A stretch of 64,000 nucleotides of DNA from Astropecten irregularis (taxonomy: Eukaryota; Echinodermata; Asteroidea; Paxillosida; Astropectinidae): assembly GCA_963971285.1 (NCBI GenBank), contig OZ020244.1:36208001-36272000 (forward strand). Direction: 5' to 3'. The notes below the pieces were generated by a model. The model did not search any database, had not been told where the DNA came from, and was given only the letters and a program-made list of their open reading frames with translations. The translations under genes were made by a program, and so were the position numbers. The first letter of the stretch is position 1, and every line of letters begins with the position of its first letter. This document shows positions 48,201-59,091 of this stretch, piece after piece.

Positions 48201-48475
48201 TGATAAAGCCTTCAGAAGACGTTTGAAGGCGACATCGCTGTAATTGAACCGTTTGCCGAACACCACCGAGCAAATGACGTTTGACACGGCATTGCCAAAT
48301 ATGTGTTCGGGATCAAACGCACTGCCCTTATATCCCTTCAGTTCCTCCACCAGGCATTCTGCTTCCGTGGAGATATTCTGCTCGAAGCTTGACTTGCCAA
48401 CTCCAAGGCCTCGGAGTACGGTCATTGCAAATCGGCGTGTCTCCACCCAAACCGGCCCGGACGAACGCACAATAC
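45275..48475 (-). CDS. Cytochrome P450, CYP2-like clan, C-terminal three exons (partial)
   Basis: Exons on the minus strand: 47677-48475, 46629-46786 and 45275-45456 (TGA 45275-45277), GT-AG and phase-consistent, about 378 residues. Seen in order: GPVWVETRRFAMTVLRGLG near the start (C-helix WxxxR), I-helix FGAGSETTATT, K-helix EIQR, FRPERF, and the haem loop FGIGRRVCIGE split by an intron after FGI; the end is EMCAIPRE. The intron positions and GIV...RRFA exon start match CYP2-family genes. It would be an ER-anchored monooxygenase; substrate unknown. About 120 N-terminal residues (membrane anchor and first exons) were not found in 48476-50750. They may lie beyond the lectin cluster, be too diverged to see, or be lost. 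MITEs fill both introns, and 44951-45263 supplies a possible polyadenylation signal. Confidence 0.92.
45558..45907. repeat. TTAA-type MITE, family A (Y-type ends)
   Basis: TTAAAGGTATAATACATGATC to AATCATGTACTGTACCTTTAA. It lies in the last P450 intron. Confidence 0.8.
46124..46360. repeat. MITE family E with expanded (GGCTCA)n
   Basis: GCATTTACGAAACAGAGGC to GCCTCCGTTTCGTAAACGCC; hexamer run GGCTCA/GGCTCG of about 11 units at 46141-46205. Translated frames give GS or EP repeats, which are artefacts of the hexamer. Confidence 0.85.
46386..46522. repeat. Inverted-repeat element (GTGCGCCACCATGAG)
   Basis: GTGCGCCACCATGAGTTTGT with AACGCGTTGGCCAAT; right ATTGGCCAACGCGTT and CTCATGGTGGCGCAC. It lies about 100 bases from the P450 haem-loop exon. 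Confidence 0.8.
46876..47234. repeat. TTAA-type MITE, family A (X-type ends)
   Basis: TTAAAGGTAGTATCATAC to GTATGATACTACCTTTAA; central GATCTTTTAAAATATC. Confidence 0.8.
47281..47655. repeat. TTAA-type MITE, family A variant
   Basis: TTAAAGGGCATGTACATTGT to CAATGTTGTATCATTCACTTTAA. It ends 22 bases from the P450 exon 47677-48475. Confidence 0.75.
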
Positions 48476-48507
48476 CTGACAAAATAATGATTTCAAATGG
48501 AACTGTC

Positions 48508-48800
48508 ATGATTTGTAAAGGTCACAGAATTAAGAACAGCACCCACACTTCCAATATGTGCATGAAATAATAAACCTGTGACAATTTGAGCTCAATCGGA
48601 CATCTGAGTCACAATAATTAAGTTTTTATCTTACCCCGAGATCAAAACTGTTTTAGGTCTTTGTTTGACTAATCTCTGGATAATTACACCATTTCAGGAG
48701 AAACTATTTTAACGGTGTTTCTACCAGCACCATCTTCATACCCTGAAAGTTATAGGTAAATCTGTGAACACTTCTGTTTGGGTAACTTACCACCCATCCT
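48508..48800. repeat. TTAA-type MITE, family A, incomplete
   Basis: CATGATTTGTAAAGGTCACA to TGTTTGGGTAACTTACC; the outer ends are missing. It lies upstream of the first visible P450 exon. Confidence 0.65.
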
Positions 48801-48923
48801 TCGTTTTTTTTTTTAAGTTTCTAACCTCTGTTTCAGACAGGCGTTGCAGCGTCGCGCCGAACTAAATAGATTAGGAGCGACGGTAGGTCGACCCAATTCA
48901 GATTTTGGTTTCAGATAGGCGAA

Positions 48924-49037
48924 CTTAAAGATGGAGAATAACGATTGTTCAAAAAATGAAACAAATACAAATCCTCGTTTATAGGGCATATAAGAACTTT
49001 CTCATAATATACAATGGGGCTGGTTTTTGTTTATTAT
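48924..49037. repeat. Dispersed repeat shared with 60642-60762
   Basis: CTTAAAGATGGAGAATAACG to ATACAATGGGGCTG, almost identical at both places and in the same orientation. No inverted ends seen. Confidence 0.7.
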
Positions 49038-49087
49038 TGGTGACATTAAGCGCAATTTAACCTGACGATGGTGGCGTCATCGTGGCT

Positions 49088-51740
49088 AACACGAATCCGA
49101 TGCTGTTTTGTAAAAGATGGATCCATTGTCTATAGCTTGTTACTTAATTCGAAACACGTCTCCCTCAACACGAAGCCATTGTGCACAAAACCTCAATTTG
49201 TTGATTGGCTTATGAAGCATAATGCGCACACACAGGAGGTACATGTATATGGAATAAAAACAGAAGCTGAATATGAGCTACACACGATCGTGCCGACTTC
49301 ATTTAATTGATCACGAACTATACTGTCCTTGGCAGTGGTACTGTTTAGCATTCTGGTTGTGATAGAACACCACAGTGCTCCATTACGAGGTATACTGATG
49401 TTGTTTTAACCAGCCTTTCCATATCTATTTGCATGATATTTACAGTGTGTATTATCATATTCCAAGAGAGTAACTCAGGCAGAAAAGTAGTTTATCGGTT
49501 CAAGACAGAAAACGATTGTTACACCTCGAATTCATATACTTGAATCACATTGGTCCAGATCCAGTTATGTTGTTGTGTATCAGGTGACGTCATAACACAA
49601 GTGTTTTCTACGCCTCCTATAACTTGCAATGTACCCTAGCTATGACAATACCGCACCGTTCCTGGGTTTGGGATCATAATACATGTACGGTGCTTGGTAT
49701 ACGTCAAGGCCTCGATTCAAACGAGTGAAACAAGATGAGAACAATGTAAGGACTGGTAGCTAGTCTACTGGTTGCTGGAACTCGGGATATGCATTCTGTA
49801 AAGTATGCAGGAAACACTGGGTAACAGTTTAAACATGCATCTACTCTCTTTTTTTTAAACTATCATCATTTTGCACACCAGACTATAGTAACGGTAAAGC
49901 ATGCTAATACTTGATTCACACAATCAATCATTTAAAATAACAACGGCAACAAAAATGACAAAAGAAACTACTGATCATATTGTGCACATTCCTCTCAAAT
50001 TACATTTATTATGCTAACAATTATCCTCATTTCATTCAGGCATTTGTAACTACCTGTAATCACAAAAGGGCCGATAGGGGTTGGTACTTAGCCCAGTCTG
50101 ACTGTGATTAGAATGAACCATCGTCCAAACATACAAGCTATCCATTTAATATTGTTGGCTTCAAAACATTCTTAGGCGAAATTTCTCACGACTAAGAAAG
50201 CACAAACGAAATTTAAATAATTGTTATTCTTAAAATCTTATTTCAAATAGAGCGTGGTTCATCTTGATTGAAGTTTAAGATCGAGTCCATGTTCGTTGAA
50301 TGTTCAGTATGATTAGACAGAAGTAAGAACATTGAAGAATGTGAGCATCAGAGATTAAGACGGTACCTCAACCTCTCCAGAGTAATGTAGATATCAGTTT
50401 CAAACAGTTATTTGTTCTAACGTTTCCAAACGAATATAACATACACCACGGATGAAAGGCAGCCACAATCAATCGTCAGCAACAGTTTTATTTATGTCCA
50501 GAAAATGTCCATGAGAGGCACATGTGTGGGGTGCCCTAAGGTCCAAACAGCGGGGTATATGTTCTCAAAATTGTAGTCACTCCATTTTCCTTGATCATGT
50601 TTCGCTGATGTTCAGAATGACTTGACAAAGGTAAGAACTTTGAATAATGTGGGTATTAGAGATTATAAGACAGTGTTTTCAAAGTTGAAGTAGTCCTTTA
50701 TGAACCACAAGCTCATAATACGTGTATCCATGCATTGGCTGTCAGCCATTCTTAAATGCGCCGAGGGTCCTGTCTACAGATAGAAGGGTGTGATCTGTAG
50801 CATATCCGGTCTGCCCATTGCCCTCCTTCCTGACCTTTCATCCAGGCGCAATCCTCATGTTCATGTGTTTCGGAACGACCATCTTTCCAGTTGGTGTAGG
50901 TACGCTCCTCTGGCTCTCCATTGCAGAACCACTGACCCTCTTCATCCAGATCATCGCAAGCTATCCAGACGCCTTTCCCTGCAACCCCTTCCTCTTCACG
51001 ATAGGCCCACACGAAATCATGCTCTGCCTGTGAACGGGGCGCAATCATCTCTCCTCCCATCGCCTGGCATGATGCCTTGCCCTCACTCCAGGGGAGTTTC
51101 GGGGTGAAACGGTAGCAGGCACGGCGCCACATCTTCCATCCAGGCGGGCATTCGATGAAAGGACAGTTCTGACCGAGGATGGAGCTGCCGAGTACGAGCC
51201 CAGAAGAAAGTATGATGTACGCGTAACGGGACATCATCTTCACACTTTTGTTTTAATTACTCTACCATCTATCAAAGAATGGCTGCATTCATTTACAGTT
51301 CAGAAGATTACAATGTGGCAGAAATGTCTTGTGAATTTATCCAACTTGTGTGACGCCTACGATGTAAAATGTACAAGTCTGTAGATGTTACAATCAGTCA
51401 AAACTGTAGTTGGTAAACAGATTTACCAAAGTCTTGTGCTTCAAGTCTGCCTTTTGGTCAAATTCGTTACCAGAGTGCCACTGGAACGATCCTTGATAAT
51501 AGATTAAACCAAGCTGGAATGTGTGGTTGTCCTGTGCTGTTATCCGTATATGAACAGAACTCACGTTACTGCAGCTTGACTGTCGCATGAAGAGTGAAAT
51601 GTACAGATAGGGATGCTACCCACATTGACATATACAGATAGCAATAATCAATAAATCACTTCATCACGACTAAGTAGGTCGTGATGAGTTGAGGCACGCG
51701 CTTACCATTTCAATAAAATGGCCGGGCTTAAAAATCAATG
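49088..51740. repeat. Lectin tandem unit 1
   Basis: First of three direct repeats. Shared landmarks: CCATATCTATTTGCATGATA, CAAGTGAAACA/CGAGTGAAACA, GGGCCGATAGGGGTTGGTAC, then the lectin ORF on the minus strand. Each unit has TGACGTCA (49585 here). Confidence 0.9.
50752..51237 (-). CDS. Secreted C-type lectin-like protein, copy 1
   Basis: Single exon, 161 residues from the ATG at 51237; a second ATG follows at once. Residues 1-23 form a signal peptide (RYAYIILSSGLVLGSSILGQ). One C-type lectin fold follows: CPPGWKMWRRACYRF (about 30-44), CQAMGGEMIAPRSQAEHDF, WIACDDLDEEGQWFCNG (91-107), then EDCAWM, GGQWAD and SICR at the end. Nine cysteines, including an additional pair at 94 and 105. The usual calcium/sugar motifs EPN or QPD and WND are not present (QWAD instead), so classical sugar binding is doubtful. 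The product is probably extracellular, possibly in recognition or defence (inference). AATAAA lies at 50487-50492, 260 bases past the stop. Confidence 0.93.
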   Translation of the reverse strand: MMSRYAYIILSSGLVLGSSILGQNCPFIECPPGWKMWRRACYRFTPKLPWSEGKASCQAMGGEMIAPRSQAEHDFVWAYREEEGVAGKGVWIACDDLDEEGQWFCNGEPEERTYTNWKDGRSETHEHEDCAWMKGQEGGQWADRICYRSHPSICRQDPRRI

Positions 51741-51968
51741 ATCATCTTTTGTCTTGATACTTATGAAACACGCGACCCTTCCCACGAAGCCACTTTGCAC
51801 AAAACCGCCATTATTTTCTTGATTTCGCTTATGAAATATAAAATGCGCACACGGGAGTTATATGGAACTGAAATAGAAAGTGAATCTGAGCTACACACGA
51901 TCGTGAAGACTTCATTTAAGTGATCACGAACTACAATTGCCATTAAAATGGGAGAACAATGATTCTTG

Positions 51969-52918
51969 CAGTGTTGGAGTCAAGTCCTCAAATCCGAGTA
52001 CAGAGTACTCCGAGTACTTCAGGGTCCGAGTACTGGGCCGAGTCCGAGTACATTGCTGTCGATTCCAAGTCCTAAGTATCGAGTCCGAGTACATTCAAGG
52101 CCGAGTACAGGGCCGAGTCCGAGTACCAAAGTTCGAGTCCCGTTCCGAGTACATGCACAGAACCAATGCACAGTGCCAAAAAATGCAGTTCATGACAGTA
52201 GTATTTAAAAATCTCTTCATTACACAACAAAGTCAGCAGGTAAATGTAAAAGAAACAAAAACAACTGCCCTTTATCCTCTCTGGACTAAATCACAATTAA
52301 GCCAAAAACACTTTGGATCTTAGGGTGAGATCAAAACTTCAGATGTTTTCTAAAAAAAAGTGGGCACTGTAAGGGACTGGATATTTGCTGTATCTTCCTT
52401 GATATTTTTGCCCATAAATCTGTACTTCTTTGACAAAAATTAAGTGTATGGGGTGAACACAATTATGTACCGATTGAGAATGTACCATGGACTGTACATG
52501 TACATATAGCACAACCATAATTGGGCATTTGGCCCGACATCCCAATTCGGGCCGCGCTAAACTCCACTACATGTATCTCTGCGCTCCTTGCACGTGCATG
52601 CACTCACACCGTACCCAGGGCAAGGAAAGCCTAGGCTTCTACACGTTATAATTAAATGGATATCGTGCTATCGCACTTACGATATGTTCGAGGTTGAGCA
52701 ATGTCATCGACGATTTTTTTTTTCTTCGGAAATTTTCGAGTACTGGGATCGAGTACCGAGTACTTAACGTCGAGTACGTCCAAAATTCAAGTACATCGGA
52801 TCGAGTACGGGCCAAGTACATTTTGTTTTCGAGTACTTTTAATCGAGTACGGGCCAAGTACTTTGGTGGACTCGAGTTGTACTCGAGTACGAGTACGAGT
52901 ACGAGTACTACAACACTG
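51969..52918. mobile_element. hAT MITE made of GAGTAC repeats, copy 2
   Basis: Ends CAGTGTTGGAGTCAAGTCC and GTACTACAACACTG; exact 8 bp duplication GATTCTTG at 51961-51968 and 52919-52926. GAGTAC/GAGTCC arrays fill both sides. The middle holds other sequence, including a fragment of MITE A near 52310-52445. Confidence 0.92.
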
Positions 52919-54315
52919 GATTCTTGTCAGTGGTACTGTTTAGCATTTTAATTGTGACAGAACAATACAGTGACTCCATTACGGGGTATACTGATGTTGT
53001 TTTAACCAGCCTTTCCATATCTATTTGCATGATATTTACAGTGTGTATTATCATATTCCAAGAGAGTAACTCAGGCAGAAAAGTAGTTTATCGGTTCAAG
53101 ACAGAAAATTGTTGTTACACCTCGAATTCATATACTTGAATCTAATTTGTCAAGATCCAGTTATATTATGTGTATCAGGTGACGTCATAACACTGGTGTG
53201 ATCTATACCTCCGATAACTTGCAATGTACCCTAGCTATGACAATACCACACCGTTCCTGGGTTTGAGATCATAATACATGTACGGTGCTTGGTATACGTC
53301 AAGACCTCGATTCAAACAAGTGAAACAAAACGCTAACAACGTAAGGACTGGTAGCTAGTCTACTGCTTCCTGGAACTCGGGATATGCATTCTGTAAAGTA
53401 TGCAGCAAACACTGGGTAACAGTTTAAACATGCTTTTACTCTCTTTTTGAAACGACCACCATTTCGCACACCAGACGGTAACGGTAAAGCATGCTAATAC
53501 TTGATTCACACAATCAATCAATAAAACAGACAATGACCAAAAAAATGAAAAAAGACACTTATGATCAGTTTACATTCCTTTCATATTACATTTATTATGC
53601 TAACAATTATCCTCATTTTATTCAGGCATTTGTAACTACCTGTAATCACAGAAGGGCCGATAGGGGTTGGTACTTAGCCCAGTCTGACTGTGATTAGAAT
53701 GAAACCATCGTCCAAACATACAAGCCATCCATCGAAATTTCTCACGACTAAGAAAGTACCAACGAAATTTAAATAATTGTTATTCTAAAAATCTTATTTT
53801 AAATATAGAGCGTGGTGCATCTTGATTGAAGTTTAAGATCGAGTCCATGTTCGTTGAATGTTCAGTATGATTTAATAGACAAAAGTAAGAACATTGAAGA
53901 ATGTGAGCATCAGAGATTAAGACGGTACCTCTACGTATCCAGAGTAATGTAGATATCAGTTCCAAACAGTTATTTGTTCTAACGTTTCCAAACGGATATA
54001 ACATACACCACGGATGAATTCCGGCCACAATCGACAGCAACAGTTTTATTTCTGTCCAGAAAATGTCCATGAGAGGCACATGACTTGTGTGGGGTACCCT
54101 AAGGTCCAAACAGCGGGGTACATGTTCTAAAAATTATTGTAGTCACTCCATTTTCCTTGATCATGTTTCGCTGATGTTCAGAATGACTTGACAAAGGTAA
54201 GAACTTTGAATAATGTGGGCATTAGAGATTATAAGACAGTGTTTTTAAAGTTGAAGTGGTCCTTAATGAACCACAAGCTCGTAACGTGTATCCGACCATT
54301 GGCTGTCAGCCGTGC

Positions 54316-54801
54316 TTAAATGCGCCGAGGGTCCTGTCTGCAGATAGAAGGGAGTGATCTGTAGCATGGTCGGTCTGCCCATTGCCCTCCTTCCTGACCT
54401 TTCATCCAGGCGCAATCCTCATCTTCATGTGTTTCGGAACGACCATCTTTCCAGTTGGTGTAGGTACGCTCCTCTGGCTCTCCATTGCAGAACCACTGAC
54501 CCTCTTCATCCAAATCATCGCAAGCTATCCAAACGTCTTTTCCTGCTGCCCCTCCCTCTTCACGATAGGCCCACACGAAATCATGCTCTGCCTGTGACCG
54601 GGGCGCAATCATCTCTCCTCCCATCGCCTGGCAGGATTCCTTGCCCTCACTCCAGGGGAGTTTCTGTGTGAAACGGTAGCAGGCACGGCGCCACATCTTC
54701 CATCCAGGCGGGCATTCGATGAAAGGACAGTTCTGACCGAGGATGGAGCTGCCGAGTACGAGCCCAGAAAAAAATACGATGTACGCGTAACGGGACATCA
54801 T
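54316..54801 (-). CDS. Secreted C-type lectin-like protein, copy 2
   Basis: Single exon, 161 residues from the ATG at 54801, nearly identical to copy 1. The differences are few: VFFSG in the signal peptide, FTQKL, GKESC, EEGGAAGKD, HEDED, RPCYRSLPS. The nine cysteines and the QWAD variant are kept. Frames upstream of the ATG are open only through non-ATG codons, so the ATG next to MSRYAY is the likely start. AATAAA lies at 54045-54050, matching the position in copy 1. Confidence 0.93.
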   Translation of the reverse strand: MMSRYAYIVFFSGLVLGSSILGQNCPFIECPPGWKMWRRACYRFTQKLPWSEGKESCQAMGGEMIAPRSQAEHDFVWAYREEGGAAGKDVWIACDDLDEEGQWFCNGEPEERTYTNWKDGRSETHEDEDCAWMKGQEGGQWADRPCYRSLPSICRQDPRRI

Positions 54802-55340
54802 CTTCACACCTTTTTTAATTACTGTACCATCTATCAAAGAATGGCTGCATTCCTTTACAGTTCAGAAGATTACAATGTGGCAGAAATGTCTTGTGAATTT
54901 ATCCAACTTGTGTGACGCCTACGATGTAAAATGTACAAGTCTGTAGATGTTACAATCAGTCCAAACTGTAGTTGGTAAACAGATTTACAAAAGTCTTGTG
55001 CTTCAAGTCTGCCTTTTGGTCAAATTCGTCACCAGAGTGCCACAGGAACAATCCTTGATAATGTATAGAGCCAAGCTGAGATGTGTGTCTGTCCTGTGCT
55101 GTTATCAGTATGAACAGAACTCACGTTACTGCATTGAATGTGAATCCTCTTAACTGTCGCGTAAAGAGTGAAATGTACATATAATGATGCTACCCGCCTT
55201 GACATATACAGATAGAAATAATTAGTCAGTAAACAACTGCATCACGACTAAGTTGGCCGATGATGGATTCACGCATGCGCTAACCATTTCAATAAAATAG
55301 CATGGCTTACAAATCGAAGCACAAATGAAACAATGATCAT

Positions 55341-57960
55341 GTTTTGTCTTCATACGAATCCGAAGCTGTTTTGTAAAAGATGGGTCCATTGTCTAGCTTG
55401 TCACTTAATTAGAAAGACGTCTCCCTCAACACGAAGCCATTGTGCACAAAACCTCCATTTGTTAATTGGCTTATGGGGCATAATGCGCACACACAGGAGC
55501 TACATGTATATGGAATAAAAACAGAAACTGAATATGAGTTACACACGATCGTGCCGACTTCAATTAATTGATCACGATCTATATTGCCATTAAAATGGGA
55601 GAACAATGGTTTTACAAAGGGACAATAAAGTCCTTGGCAGTGGTACTGTTTAGCATTTTGATTGTGATAGAACACCACAGTGTTCCATTACGAGGTATAC
55701 TGATGTTATTTTAGCCAGCCTTTCCATATCTATTTGCATGATATTTACAGTGTGTATTATCATATTCCAAGAGAGTAACTCAGACAGAGAAGTAGTTTTA
55801 TCGGTTCAAGACAGAAAACGATTGTTACACCTCGAATTCATATACTTGAATCTCATTGGTCCAGATCCAGTTATATTATGTGTATCAGGTGACGTCATAC
55901 CACAGGTGTTTTCTACGCCTCCGATAACTTGCAATGTACCCTATAGCTATAACAATACCGCACCGTTCCTAGGTTTGGGATCATAATACATGTACGGTGT
56001 TTGGTATACGTCAAGGACTCGATTCAAACAAGTGAAACAAGATGAGAACAACGTAAGGACTGGTAGCTAGTCTACTGTTTGCTGGAACTCGGGATATGCA
56101 TTCTGTAAAGTATGCAGCAAACACTGGGTAACAGTTTAAACATGCGTCTACTCTCTTTTTGAAACGACCACCATTTCACACACCAGACTATAGTAACGGT
56201 AAAGCATGCTAATACTTGATTTACACAATCAATCAATTAAACAGACAATGACCAAAAAATGACAAAAGACACTTATGATCAGTTTACATTCCTTTCAAAT
56301 TACATTTATATATTATTCCAACAATTATCCTCAATTCACTCAGGCATTTGTAACTACCTGTAATCACAGAAGGGCCGATAGGGGTTGGTACTTAGCCCAG
56401 TCTGACTGTGATTAGAATGAAACCATCGTCCAAACATACAAGCTATCCATTTAATAATGTTGGCTTCAAAACATTCTTAGGCCAAATTTCTCACGACTAA
56501 GAAAGTACCAACGAAATTTAAATAATTGTTATTCTAAAATCTTATCTTAAATAGAGCGTGGTGTATCTTGATTGAAGTTTAAGATCGAGTCCATGTTCGT
56601 TGAATGTTCAGTATGATTAGACAGAAGTAAGAACATTGAAGGATGTGAGCATCAGAGATTAAGACGGTACCTCTACGTATCCAGAGTAATGTAGATATCA
56701 GTTTAAAACAGTTATTTGTCTAACGTTTCCAAACGGATATAACATACACCTCGGATGAAAGGCAGTCACAATCGACAGCAACAGATTGATTTCTGTCCAG
56801 AAAATGTCCGTGAGATTAGGCATATGTGTGGGTTGCCCTAAGGGCCACGTGTGCAAATAACTCCATTTTCCTTGAAAATCTCCGAGGTTGTTAATTTTGA
56901 CTTTATTTTTCTAAATAAGGCCTTGAAAAATGTGGGTGCCAGAAATAAAGACTGTCATTTAAAGTTGAAGTAGTCCTTAATAAACCACAATCTCATAACA
57001 CGTGTATCCATTCATTGGCTGCCAGTCATGCTTAAATGCGCAGAGGGTCCTTTCTGCAGATAGAAGAATATGAACTGTTGCAGGATAGGTCTCCCCATTG
57101 CCCTCCAACCGCATTCTTCATCCTGGCACAATCCTGATCTTCGTTTTGGGGCGAAGTGCCAAAATACCAGTTGGTGTAGGTACGCTCTTCCTGCTCTCCA
57201 TTGCAGAACCACTGACCCTCTTCCTCCAGATCGTCGCAGGCTATCCAGACGCTTTGCCCTGCCCCTCCCTCTTCACGATAGGCCCACACGAAATCATGCT
57301 CCGCCTGTGACCGGGGCGCAATCATCTCTCCTCCCATCGCCTGGCAGGTTGCTTTGCCCTGAGACCAGGGGAGTTTCGGAGTGAAACGGTAGCAAGCACG
57401 GCCCCAAATCTTCCATCCAGAGGGGCATTCGATGAAAGGACAGTTCTGACCGAGGATGGAGCTGCCGAGTTCGAGCCCAAAGAAAATTATGAAGTACGCG
57501 TAACGGGACATCATCTTCACACTTTGCTTTAAAACTAATCTTTTTAAAAGAATATTCTGTGTTGAAGTACAGTTCAGAGAAGATGACAATGTGGCTGAAG
57601 TGTCTTGTGAACTTGTCCAAGTAGTGTGACGCCGACGATGAAAAAAAAAATGCACAAGTCTGTAGCTGTTACACTCAGTTCAAACTGTAGTTGGTAAACA
57701 GATTTACCAAAGTCGTGTGCTTCAAGTCTGCCTTTTGGTCAAGTTTGCCACAGGAACAATCCTTGATAATGTATAGAGCCAAGCTGAGATGTGTTTCTGT
57801 CCTGCGCTGACATCAGTATATGAACAGAACTCACGTTACTGTATAGGGATGTGAATCAGCTTCACTGTCGCGTAAAGAGTGAAATGTACATATAATGATG
57901 CTACCCACATTGGCTCATACAGATAGCCATAATTAGGCAATAAACAACTTCATCACGACT
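55341..57960. repeat. Lectin tandem unit 3
   Basis: About 2.62 kb. Homology to units 1 and 2 ends near CATCACGACTA at about 57960. TGACGTCA at 55890. Confidence 0.88.
57032..57514 (-). CDS. Secreted C-type lectin-like protein, copy 3 (diverged)
   Basis: Single exon, 160 residues from the ATG at 57514. The signal peptide and first half follow copies 1 and 2 (CPSGWKIWGRACYRF, WIACDDLEEEGQWFCNG). The part after TYTNW is much changed: YFGTSPQNEDQDCARMKNAV, then GGQWGDLSCNSSYSSIC. The loop that normally carries the ligand site has therefore changed most, and a new N-glycosylation sequon NSS appears. All nine cysteines are kept. The position equivalent to the AATAAA of copies 1 and 2 reads AATCAA; an alternative AATAAA is at 56902-56907. 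The reading frame is open upstream to 57655 without an ATG that fits better. Confidence 0.92.
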   Translation of the reverse strand: MMSRYAYFIIFFGLELGSSILGQNCPFIECPSGWKIWGRACYRFTPKLPWSQGKATCQAMGGEMIAPRSQAEHDFVWAYREEGGAGQSVWIACDDLEEEGQWFCNGEQEERTYTNWYFGTSPQNEDQDCARMKNAVGGQWGDLSCNSSYSSICRKDPLRI

Positions 57961-57974
57961 ATTTTCAAAAAGAC

Positions 57975-58115
57975 GCAACAATTAGTGTGATTTGCATCGC
58001 GCTCCAAATCGCGCTCCAAATCGCAATTATTGGTGTCCACACACAAATAAGCGCGACTATTTGGGTCGTGCTCCAAATCGCGACCCAAAAAGTCGTGCTG
58101 TTTTTGGTGTGTGTC
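57975..58115. repeat. Short repeat of GCGCTCCAAATC
   Basis: ATCGCGCTCCAAATCGCGCT then inverted and direct variants to TCGCGACCCAAAAAGTCGTG. 58116-59091 shows nothing recognised. Confidence 0.5.
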
Positions 58116-59091
58116 AACGTGCCTATTCACTACACACAGATCACCACTAAGATGACCACAACTGTCACTCAATGGTAGCAAAATGGACTTTTCAAGACAA
58201 TCAGTAATTGCTCGGTGATGCATGAATGGATTGCATTGAAACTTGGGCAGAATTTTCCCATTGAGATAGCAAATGCATGAGACTAAAAATCAAATATCTG
58301 AAAACAAACAATTTCTTTTCAGACAGACACACTGTATATTTGAAGTGGAAGAGTAGAATTTACTAGACATGCTAGGGGGTTCATGATTTAAGAAGAAAAA
58401 GAGGCAATGAATTAAGTGCATTCCTAAGGAAAAGACTTCACCTGTGTTTCTATGGATAGAGTTGCTTGGATACAAGATATGCTAACTAATTCTCTAAGCA
58501 TGAAGTCAATCTGTAATTTTGAGCTGCCTCTTGATTTCTCCTTTTCCAGTTTGTATGAGCTTTCAAGAAAATGAACCAATCACAGCTTGAGTCTTCTCAC
58601 ATAATGAATATTTATAACTCCTCCAGAAAAAGCCAAATATTTTAATGTTTGAGTCATGCAGTAGTTCCTATTGGTCGATTGATATGCAATATTGATGATA
58701 ACCTCACCGATATCATGAATTGACACCTACTGTATCTAATGTGTGCATTTTTTTCCCTTTTTTGTTTTATTGTCCATTTGGACTATTTGAGTGTATATCT
58801 GCATGTATCCCAATTTACAAGGCTTTATTTATACCCAAGCTTAGCTTATTAGACTAATGAGTGTCACTTTTTGAGTTTTCCCCGATATCCCGTTTCACAC
58901 AAAAGTCATTTTCCCATAGTAAACTGTATGGACACTCATCATGTGTACATCTGTTCAATATTTCACAAACTGACACACATTTCAGTGTCACTTGGTGAAA
59001 CTGATTCTATCCATGTTAGGCTGCGCCTATGCCACATGTATTATGAGCGAGCGTGTCACTTTCTGAAACTGAATTAACAATGTTTACAGTT

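Larger units (their letters stand above)
51741..55340. repeat. Lectin tandem unit 2, with hAT insertion
   Basis: Same order of landmarks as units 1 and 3. It is 3.6 kb long because of the 950 bp element at 51969-52918 plus its 8 bp duplication; without it, about 2.64 kb. Confidence 0.9.

Noticed and set aside
50790..51107. Plus-strand ORFs opposite each lectin (also 54354-54671 and 57070-57384)
   Set aside because: They are shadows of the lectin genes. Conservation follows the lectin frame, including signal peptide and cysteines.
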